13,747 bases of DNA. It comes from Candidatus Gerdarchaeota archaeon (lineage in GTDB: Archaea > Asgardarchaeota > Heimdallarchaeia > JABLTI01). Each line of letters opens with the position of its first letter. Position 1 is the first letter of the stretch. Below the pieces are notes generated by a model that saw nothing but the letters and a program-made list of their open reading frames with translations, did not search any database and was not told where the DNA came from. The stretch is from the NCBI GenBank assembly GCA_016839405.1, contig JAEOUJ010000085.1, positions 1 through 13,747 on the forward strand, read 5' to 3'. Position numbers and translations under genes: made by a program. Positions 5,506-11,891 of the stretch are shown here, one piece after another.

Positions 5506-8500
5506 TTGAGTGAAGATAATATTAGAATAGGTGTGTATATTTGTAATTGTGGTTCAAACATTGCTTCAACAGTTAATTGTGCTGAAGTTACGGAGTATGC
5601 AAGAACACTCCCACATGTTGCACATGCTGAGAACCTCAAATATAGTTGTTCGAAACCAAGTCAGATGAGAATTCAAGCAGATATACTAGAACATAATTTG
5701 AATCGTGTTATTGTTGCTTCTTGTAGTCCTCGTATGCATGAGGAAACATTTAGGAATACTATCCAAGCTGCAGGTTTAAACAAATATCTCTTTGAAATGG
5801 CAAATATACGTGAACATGTTTCCTGGGTTACGGATGATATTCCCATCGCTACAAAAAAAGCAAAAGATCTTGTTAGAATGGCAGTCAATAGAGCTGCGTT
5901 ACTCACTCCATTGGATCCAAATAAAGTAACAAGCACCCCTAGAGCAGTTGTTGTTGGAGCAGGAATTGCTGGAATTACAGCTTCATTGGCATTAGGAAAA
6001 TTAGGGTTTGAAACAGCATTAGTAGAAAGAAAATCAACCATAGGGGGTGTTATGGCTCAATTGGACAAAACTTTCCCAACACAGGATTGTTCTGCTTGTA
6101 TTTTAACTCCTAAAATGGCAGAAGTTGGTGATCACCCTAATGTTACTTTGTATTCAAACTCTGAAGTAACCAAAGTTTCTGGTTATGTGGGGAATTTTGA
6201 TGTTGAGATATTAAAACACCCTAGATATGTTGATCCCGATAAATGCACTTCCTGTGGTGATTGTGTTGAAACATGCCCATCTATAATAACAAGTGAATTT
6301 GATGAAGGTATAGGTACTCATAAGGCAATTCATATTGCTTTTCCACAAGCTGTACCTCAATGTTATATCATAGATAAGAAAGGTATTCCACCATGTCGTG
6401 ATGGTTGCCCAGCAGATATTCATGTACAAGGATATGTTAATCTTATCTCCAAAGGAAAATATACAGAAGCTCTGGAGCTAATACGTGAGGAAATGCCTTT
6501 CCCATCTGTTTGTGGTCGAATCTGTTCAGCCCATTGTGAAGGTGAATGCAGTCGAGGTTTGGTTGATGATCCAGTTAGTATTCGTTATTTGAAACGATTT
6601 GTTTCTGATTATGAATTTAAAAAATTGAAAGGCAAACCAGAAGTTCAACCAATTCCAAAAACCCATAAAGAAAAAATTGCTATTGTTGGAGGTGGACCAG
6701 CTGGTCTTTCTGCTGCATGGGACCTAGTTAAAAGGGGTTATAATGTAACTGTTTTTGAAAAGAATAACAAAGCAGGGGGTCTTTTACAATATGCAGTTCC
6801 TGATTACCGTTTGCCAAAAGAGCTACTAGATTTAGAAATACAAATGATTCTTGATATGGGTGTTGAATTAAAAACAGGTTATAAAGTTGGCCAAAATGAG
6901 GAATTTACTTTTGACCAATTGAAAAAACGCGGACTTTTACGCCAAAGAGGATTCGATGCAGTTATTGTAGCAACAGGTGCTTCTGGTGCATATAAACTTC
7001 GAGTTCCTGGAGAGGATGATTTTGGAGAAATTTACTATGGTATTAATTTCCTAAAAGATGTTCATGAAGGGAAAATAAAAAGTACAAAAGGAAGAAAAAT
7101 AATTGTTGTTGGTGGAGGAAATGTTGCAATTGACACCTCTCGAATTTGTCGCCGTTTAGGAGCTACAGATATTACTGTTGTTTGTCTTGAAGAAATGTTA
7201 GAAATGCCAGCTTATGAGGAGGAAATTGAAGGAGCAATCGAAGAAGGAATTAAAATTATTAACCGCTGTGGTGTTAAGCAAATACTTGGTAAAAAAGGTA
7301 ATGTATCTGGGATTGAAACTCTAGAATGCACACAAGTTTTCAATGAAGAAGGTCAATTTGAGCCTATTTTAGCTGATGGAACTGAAGAGAAATTTGAAGG
7401 TGATATGTTAATAATTGCTATTGGTCAATATTTTGATAGAAGCATTGTTCCTAAAGACATGGTAGATGCAAATAATCAATTAATTGTTAATTCCATGACT
7501 TTACAATCTGATACTCATCCTCATATTTTTGTTTGTGGAGAATTTTATTACTTCCCTGAATCTGTAATTGAAGCAATTGCTTCTGGGAAATGGGCAGGTG
7601 AATCTGTCCATCGCTATCTTCGTGGTTTAGATTTATCAGTTGGTCGTAGAAAGATTCTTGATATACAGAAATCACAAATTTATAAGACAAGAATTAGAGC
7701 TGGTGATAGAATAGAAGAAGCACCATTAGAAAGAGCGAATGAAGTAAAACGAATTACACCACAGCATTTAGGTGTAAATGAACGAGTAGTAAAAATATCA
7801 AATGAAGTAGTTCAAAGTTTTACTGAGCAAGAAGCCATGGATGAAGCTAGTAGATGTCTTTATTGTGCAAATTGTGGTGTCTGTAAAGAATGTGTCCGGA
7901 CATGTGAAGCATTAGCTATTATTCATGATGAAGAACCAAAAATAATAACTGAAAAAGTAGGAGCAATTGTTTTAGCAACTGGATTCAAAGCTTTTGACCC
8001 AAGTGTAATTCCACAATACCACTACAAAGATCCTGATTATCCTGATATCATTACTGGTATGGAGTTTGAGAGATATACAAATGCTGCAGGACCGACTGAA
8101 GGAAAATTAGTAGTTCCTTCAACTGGTAAGAAACCAAAAACTATTGCTTTCATTAATTGTGTCGGTAGTCGTGATTTGAATTATCATGAATACTGTTCTC
8201 GTTATTGTTGTACAGCTTCTATTAAGCATTCATTCTTAATGAAGAATAAATATGGTAATAATACTGATGTTTTATTATTCTACAAAGACATACGCACTTT
8301 TGGTAAAGGTTACGAAGAATTATATAATACTACAAGAAACATGGGCGTAGAATATATCAAAGGGGTACCAAGTGATATCAGAAAAGATGTTGATGGTGAG
8401 ATGTATTTTGATATCTTTAATGCTGATTTAAACAAGAACATTCGTTATAGACCTGATTTAATAGTTTTACAAACAGCTATGGAACCACAACCAGATTCTA

Positions 8501-8982
8501 AAAAGACAGCAGAAACCTTTGGATTATCATGTAGTGCTGATGGTTTCTTTATAGAAAAACACATCAAACTTGGCCCAGTAGAAACTGCTAGTGCAGGGAA
8601 ATTTATCGCTGGTGCATGTAGAGGACCAATTGATATTACAGATTCTGTCTCACAAGGAGCTGCAGCAGCTTTATATGCAGCTGAACTACTGAGAAGTGAT
8701 ATTATTGAAAAAGAATCAATCACAGCTAAATTAGATGATAATATTTGTATTGGTTGTGGAACTTGTGTTTCAGTTTGCCCATTTGGTGCTTTTACATTAA
8801 TGGAAATTGAAGAAGGTAAAATGAAATCAAGCCTTAATGAAATCCTCTGTGAAGGATGCGGTGCTTGTGCAGTTGCTTGTCCTTCAGGAGCTTTATCTAT
8901 TAGACATTATACAGATGATCAAATTAAAGCTATGATAAAAACAGCTTTTGATGAAGAAGACCTTTCATCACCAACCCCTTAA
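5506..8982 (+). CDS. hdrA: HdrA-like FAD/Fe-S protein with inserted GltD/NfnB-like domain
   Basis: This 1158-residue HdrA is nearly twice the usual length. The N-terminal HdrA domain (1-140; C13, C15) is followed by a FAD Rossmann motif GAGIAG (151-156) and the HdrA signature TFPTQDCSACIL (189-200). The first internal ferredoxin motif is C247/C250/C253/C257. A full GltD/NfnB-like module then occupies about 290-780: C297/C301, C336/C340/C344/C348, FAD motif GGGPAG (395-400) and NAD(P) motif GGGNVA (536-541). HdrA resumes with a cysteine-rich run (C784 to C800) and the flavin-adjacent cluster signature C885, C897, C901, C902. A C-terminal two-cluster ferredoxin domain ends the protein (C1081-C1091, C1115-C1125). 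HdrA is the flavin bifurcation subunit of heterodisulfide reductases. Here the insert would give it its own NAD(P)H site. It is soluble. HdrB/HdrC are not visible; the divergent nuoEF-type genes are probable functional neighbours. The start is TTG. Confidence 0.95.
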   Translation: MSEDNIRIGVYICNCGSNIASTVNCAEVTEYARTLPHVAHAENLKYSCSKPSQMRIQADILEHNLNRVIVASCSPRMHEETFRNTIQAAGLNKYLFEMANIREHVSWVTDDIPIATKKAKDLVRMAVNRAALLTPLDPNKVTSTPRAVVVGAGIAGITASLALGKLGFETALVERKSTIGGVMAQLDKTFPTQDCSACILTPKMAEVGDHPNVTLYSNSEVTKVSGYVGNFDVEILKHPRYVDPDKCTSCGDCVETCPSIITSEFDEGIGTHKAIHIAFPQAVPQCYIIDKKGIPPCRDGCPADIHVQGYVNLISKGKYTEALELIREEMPFPSVCGRICSAHCEGECSRGLVDDPVSIRYLKRFVSDYEFKKLKGKPEVQPIPKTHKEKIAIVGGGPAGLSAAWDLVKRGYNVTVFEKNNKAGGLLQYAVPDYRLPKELLDLEIQMILDMGVELKTGYKVGQNEEFTFDQLKKRGLLRQRGFDAVIVATGASGAYKLRVPGEDDFGEIYYGINFLKDVHEGKIKSTKGRKIIVVGGGNVAIDTSRICRRLGATDITVVCLEEMLEMPAYEEEIEGAIEEGIKIINRCGVKQILGKKGNVSGIETLECTQVFNEEGQFEPILADGTEEKFEGDMLIIAIGQYFDRSIVPKDMVDANNQLIVNSMTLQSDTHPHIFVCGEFYYFPESVIEAIASGKWAGESVHRYLRGLDLSVGRRKILDIQKSQIYKTRIRAGDRIEEAPLERANEVKRITPQHLGVNERVVKISNEVVQSFTEQEAMDEASRCLYCANCGVCKECVRTCEALAIIHDEEPKIITEKVGAIVLATGFKAFDPSVIPQYHYKDPDYPDIITGMEFERYTNAAGPTEGKLVVPSTGKKPKTIAFINCVGSRDLNYHEYCSRYCCTASIKHSFLMKNKYGNNTDVLLFYKDIRTFGKGYEELYNTTRNMGVEYIKGVPSDIRKDVDGEMYFDIFNADLNKNIRYRPDLIVLQTAMEPQPDSKKTAETFGLSCSADGFFIEKHIKLGPVETASAGKFIAGACRGPIDITDSVSQGAAAALYAAELLRSDIIEKESITAKLDDNICIGCGTCVSVCPFGAFTLMEIEEGKMKSSLNEILCEGCGACAVACPSGALSIRHYTDDQIKAMIKTAFDEEDLSSPTP

Positions 8983-9022
8983 TCCCATTAGTTTTTACTT
9001 TTGGGATTTACTCTATTTTTTT
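8981..9022. terminator. Hairpin plus T-tract between convergent genes
   Basis: AATCCCA (8981-8987) and TGGGATT (9002-9008) form a perfect 7-bp stem with a 14-base loop, followed on the plus strand by a T7 run at 9016-9022. It overlaps the hdrA stop codon and abuts the stop of the convergent phosphorylase gene. Archaeal termination depends mainly on T-runs, so the T-tract may matter more than the stem. Confidence 0.6.
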
Positions 9023-9779
9023 ATATTTCTTCTATTGTTGTTAAAATCAAATCTTGGATTTGTTTAATTTTCTCGTTAAATATATTATGGACTTCATCCA
9101 TTGAGATTTTCTCTTGCAAACCAGCTGCATAGTTCGTAACTAAACAGATTGGTGTATAAGCTATATCTAATTCATTTGCTAAAACACATTCTGTTACTGA
9201 AGTCATACCTACAAGAGTTCCACCTAATTTCTTAAAAGCTGATATTTCAGCTGGAGTCTCAAACCTTGGTCCTTCTGTGCAAACATAAACACCCTTTTCA
9301 AATATTGGTAATGATAATTTTTTAGCACTTTTAACTATCTCTTTTTGTAAACTTGAACTATATGGTTTAGTAAAATCTAAATGAACTACTCCTTGTCTTT
9401 TTTCTCCATTTAATAAAATAACAGAAAATTCTCCATCAAAAAAAGAACTGGATCTATTTTTAGTAAAATCAATGAATTGATTAGGAAGAACAAATGATCC
9501 TGGTGGAATGTTTCTTTGTAAAGATCCGACTGCACTTGATGAAATAATCTTAGTAACACCTAATGAAAATAAAGCAAAGATATTTGCTCTGTAATTAATT
9601 AAATGAGGAGGTATATGATGATTAATTCCATGTCTAGTTAAAAATACAACCTCTTTTCCCGCTATATCAAGAAGTTCTAGTTTTACATTACCAAAAGGAG
9701 TATCAACGATTTTATCAGTAGCCTTTTTTTTCAAGCTGTAAAACCCAGAACCACCAATTACTCCGATTTTATCAGTCAT
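9021..9779 (-). CDS. MTAP/MTIP-family purine nucleoside phosphorylase
   Basis: This 252-residue protein is of usual length for trimeric methylthioadenosine/purine nucleoside phosphorylases. Seen: the phosphate-binding N-terminus GVIGGSGFY (6-14), RHG...H..PPH..NYRAN (49-66), a VGSL motif, CTEGPRFETPAE, and VTNYAAG with N216. The family splits the glycosidic bond of a nucleoside with phosphate in the cytosol, feeding methionine or purine salvage. Adenine-specific MTAPs usually have Asp where N216 stands (VTDYD). Asn followed by AAG is typical of enzymes acting on 6-oxopurines, so 5'-methylthioinosine (MTIP) or another 6-oxopurine nucleoside is the more likely substrate. It stands alone, convergent to hdrA and divergent, with 102 bp between, to aIF2-beta. 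No clear TATA box or strong ribosome-binding site precedes the ATG. Confidence 0.93.
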   Translation of the reverse strand: MTDKIGVIGGSGFYSLKKKATDKIVDTPFGNVKLELLDIAGKEVVFLTRHGINHHIPPHLINYRANIFALFSLGVTKIISSSAVGSLQRNIPPGSFVLPNQFIDFTKNRSSSFFDGEFSVILLNGEKRQGVVHLDFTKPYSSSLQKEIVKSAKKLSLPIFEKGVYVCTEGPRFETPAEISAFKKLGGTLVGMTSVTECVLANELDIAYTPICLVTNYAAGLQEKISMDEVHNIFNEKIKQIQDLILTTIEEI

Positions 9780-9851
9780 ATTTTACTCATGTTGATAAGA
9801 GAAAGAAGCTTTTTGGTTTTTTCGGAGTAATGACTGAAACAAGTCAAAAGA

Positions 9852-9863
9852 TTTAAGTTTAAA
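9852..9863 (+). promoter_or_regulatory. Candidate TATA box for aIF2-beta (leaderless)
   Basis: TTTAAGTTTAAA is centred about 25 bp before the ATG at 9882, the spacing expected for a leaderless archaeal transcript. There is no good ribosome-binding site before this ATG, which agrees. Confidence 0.45.
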
Positions 9864-9881
9864 TGTTGAAGATGTAGCTCT

Positions 9882-10286
9882 ATGTCATATGAAGAATTAC
9901 TAAAACGTGCTCGAGAACAATTACCTGAAAAAATCTTTGAGAAATCACGTTTCGAGCCTCCGAAACCAGAAATATCAATTGAAGGGAATAGAACTTTCTT
10001 TCAAAATTGGCATCAATTGGTTAGTGCATTAAACCGTGATGAAAATCATTTGCTTAAATTCCTTACAAAGGAATTAGCCACTTCAGCCAATATTGAAGGT
10101 CAAAGAGCTGTTTTCTCTGGCAAGCATTTCCGTAGTACATTGACTGATCTTATTAATCGATATTTAAAGGAATATGTTATATGTCCTGAGTGCGATAAAC
10201 CAGATACAAAGCTTATCAAAGAGGATCGTATAAATTTTCTAGTTTGCGAAGCTTGTGGTGCTCGTACAAGCGTTAAATCAGTTTAG
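9882..10286 (+). CDS. Translation initiation factor aIF2 subunit beta
   Basis: This 134-residue protein matches archaeal aIF2-beta in length and plan. It has an N-terminal helix, then a central alpha-beta domain (about 35-95, including FSGKHFRSTLTDLINRYLKEY), then a C-terminal zinc ribbon with C101, C104, C122 and C125. The beta subunit joins gamma and alpha in the aIF2 heterotrimer that brings initiator Met-tRNA to the small ribosomal subunit. The gene heads a plus-strand block with DUF424 and nmd3, all translation or ribosome related. The mRNA is probably leaderless (TATA-like box about 25 bp upstream). Nothing unusual was seen in the protein. Confidence 0.96.
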   Translation: MSYEELLKRAREQLPEKIFEKSRFEPPKPEISIEGNRTFFQNWHQLVSALNRDENHLLKFLTKELATSANIEGQRAVFSGKHFRSTLTDLINRYLKEYVICPECDKPDTKLIKEDRINFLVCEACGARTSVKSV

Positions 10287-10289
10287 GAA

Positions 10290-10304
10290 AATAGTCCCAC
10301 TATT
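10290..10304 (+). other. Small hairpin between aIF2-beta and DUF424 genes
   Basis: AATAGT, CCC, ACTATT: a perfect 6-bp stem with a 3-base loop, just after the aIF2-beta stop and 2 bases before the GAGG ribosome-binding site of the next gene. It may be a weak mRNA structure affecting translation of the DUF424 gene. It lacks a T-run, so it is not a terminator. Confidence 0.3.
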
Positions 10305-10317
10305 GTGAGGTAATCTA

Positions 10318-10638
10318 ATGCCAAAAAAACAGCAATTTTATCTTCGAGTACGTCAAATCCAAAAAGAATATTTAGTTACTGTATGCGATGCAGAGCTTTT
10401 AGGAAAAACTATTTGTGAAGGCGAACTAGAGCTCTGTGTAAATGAACGATTCTATAGTGGGAAACTAGTGTCATTAGATGAATGTTTAATAGAAATGGAT
10501 AAAGCAACAAGTCTAAATCTCGTTGGTAAATCGATTGTAGAAGCTGCAATAGAAAATCGTATGGTAAATGAATTGTCTGTTAAATGGATAAATTGTAATG
10601 AATGTGGAAAAGTAGCTCTTGCTATGTTAATAAAATAA
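10318..10638 (+). CDS. DUF424 family protein
   Basis: This 106-residue protein matches the archaeal DUF424 family in length and pattern: FYLRVRQIQ near the N-terminus, CDAELLGK (23-30), FYSGKLVSLDE (45-55) and NLVGKSIVEAAI (67-78). Biochemical function is unknown. Its place between translation initiation factor aIF2-beta and nmd3 suggests a role in translation or ribosome biogenesis, by context only. GTGAGGT lies 6 bases before the ATG. The gap to aIF2-beta is 31 bp, so the two are probably co-transcribed. The C-terminus carries a CNEC pair that may be half of a metal site. No membrane segment was seen. Confidence 0.85.
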   Translation: MPKKQQFYLRVRQIQKEYLVTVCDAELLGKTICEGELELCVNERFYSGKLVSLDECLIEMDKATSLNLVGKSIVEAAIENRMVNELSVKWINCNECGKVALAMLIK

Positions 10639-10681
10639 AATTAAGATTTATATTATTCTTGCTCCATAGGAAGCGATTATA

Positions 10682-11785
10682 TTGAGTGGCAAATTTTGTT
10701 GTAAATGTGGTAAAAGTGAAAAAGAAGAAACTATTGTTGATAGTTTCTGTCTTAGCTGTTATAGAGAAGAATTTCCGCTTATAATATCTTTTCCTGAAAA
10801 ACAACTAAATTTAACCACATGTAAGATTTGTGGAAATCTAATGTATCATGGTTCATGGAATGAAGTTATAGGCGATCCCAAAGAAGTAATTCATGGATTA
10901 ATTGAGGAATTTGTTCGTAAAGCAAAAAAAGTTAGAGGAACTGAAATGATTTTAATTTCAGAAATTGAAACTCCTTCATATGATGTAGCATCAAAACAAC
11001 AAGTAACTATTGTTTTTGAAGGAACACCCAAAGAAGAAGTTCCACCCTATCAACACGAAGAGGATTTGGAAATAATCATAAATATAGGGGTATGTGATCG
11101 TTGTTCAAAATTTGCTCGTGGATATTTTGAATCAATTGTACAAATTCGTAGTGATCGTCGAGAAATAAAAGAAGAGGAGCAATTAAATATCTCTGGATTA
11201 ATTGAACAGAAAAAAGAAGAAATAATGGAAATTAACCGAATGGCCTATATATCAAAAGCAGTGGACCAAGCAAAGGGAGGTATTGATTTATATATTGGTA
11301 GTGAAAGTTTTGCTAAAACTCTAGCAAATTTTCTAGCAGAGAATTTAGCAGCATCAATAGAATACAGTACCAAACTTAAATCAATGAAAGATGGAAAGCC
11401 AATTTATCAATCAACTTATTGTGTAAGGATACCCTATTTTGAGATAGGAGACATTGTAGATTATCAAAAGATACCTCACCAAATTACTGATATAAAATTT
11501 GGTCGCGTTGAATTATTAAATTTGAAAACTTATGAAGCAAAAACTCTATCACATAAAGAAAGTCATCCGGATAATTTAACAGTTTTAAAGAAGAATGATC
11601 AATTACAAAAATACATTATTATGGCAATACAAGAACCAAATATTTCGGTAATGAATTCAATTACTTTTGAGACATTAGATATAAACATGAAATCATTTTT
11701 TGATGGCCATCAAGATGGGGATGAAATTTTAATGGTTGAATTGCCAGAGGGAATTTTTGAATGCAAGAATTTTAGTTCTTTATAA
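10682..11785 (+). CDS. NMD3 family protein (large ribosomal subunit biogenesis)
   Basis: This 367-residue protein has the features of archaeal NMD3. Two N-terminal zinc-binding elements are seen (C6/C9 with C23/C26, and C47/C50 with C138/C141, the latter in the family signature VCDRCSKFARGYFE). A middle alpha-beta region (about 175-250) and C-terminal beta domains (about 250-367) follow. Eukaryotic NMD3 binds the 60S subunit for export and late maturation. The archaeal protein has no nucleus to export from and lacks the NES/NLS tail, so a ribosome-maturation or anti-association role is expected. The start is TTG. An in-frame TAG at 10667-10669 excludes upstream starts, and AGGAAG at 10668-10673 lies 8 bases before it. 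It follows DUF424 by 43 bp in the same direction. Confidence 0.92.
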   Translation: MSGKFCCKCGKSEKEETIVDSFCLSCYREEFPLIISFPEKQLNLTTCKICGNLMYHGSWNEVIGDPKEVIHGLIEEFVRKAKKVRGTEMILISEIETPSYDVASKQQVTIVFEGTPKEEVPPYQHEEDLEIIINIGVCDRCSKFARGYFESIVQIRSDRREIKEEEQLNISGLIEQKKEEIMEINRMAYISKAVDQAKGGIDLYIGSESFAKTLANFLAENLAASIEYSTKLKSMKDGKPIYQSTYCVRIPYFEIGDIVDYQKIPHQITDIKFGRVELLNLKTYEAKTLSHKESHPDNLTVLKKNDQLQKYIIMAIQEPNISVMNSITFETLDINMKSFFDGHQDGDEILMVELPEGIFECKNFSSL

Positions 11786-11797
11786 ACAAAAACTTGA

Positions 11798-11803
11798 TTT
11801 TTT
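11798..11803 (+). terminator. Possible T-run terminator after nmd3
   Basis: A T6 run 12 bases after the nmd3 stop; no hairpin was seen. Archaeal RNA polymerase can stop at such runs, but the run is short and the region is AT-rich. Confidence 0.25.
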
Positions 11804-11861
11804 AAACAGAAAGTATTAATTGCTATTTTTAACGTAGTGATTACAAAATAACCTAAATTAA

Positions 11862-11870
11862 TTATTTAAT
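11862..11870 (+). promoter_or_regulatory. Candidate TATA box for iorA
   Basis: TTATTTAAT is centred about 26 bp before the iorA ATG. A ribosome-binding-like AAAGGAA (11876-11882) lies 9 bases before the same ATG and would be lost from a leaderless mRNA. Either this box is not used, or the transcript starts further upstream, for example from the TA-rich stretch near 11824. Confidence 0.25.
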
Positions 11871-11891
11871 TCGAAAAAGGAACTTGATGAT

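Noticed and set aside
7487..7690. Minus-strand open frame opposite hdrA
   Set aside because: No ribosome-binding site or recognisable motif; overlaps the conserved GltD-like module.
5506..8982. A frameshift or two adjacent genes explaining the long HdrA
   Set aside because: The frame is continuous over 1158 codons and the HdrA motifs resume in the same frame after the insert.
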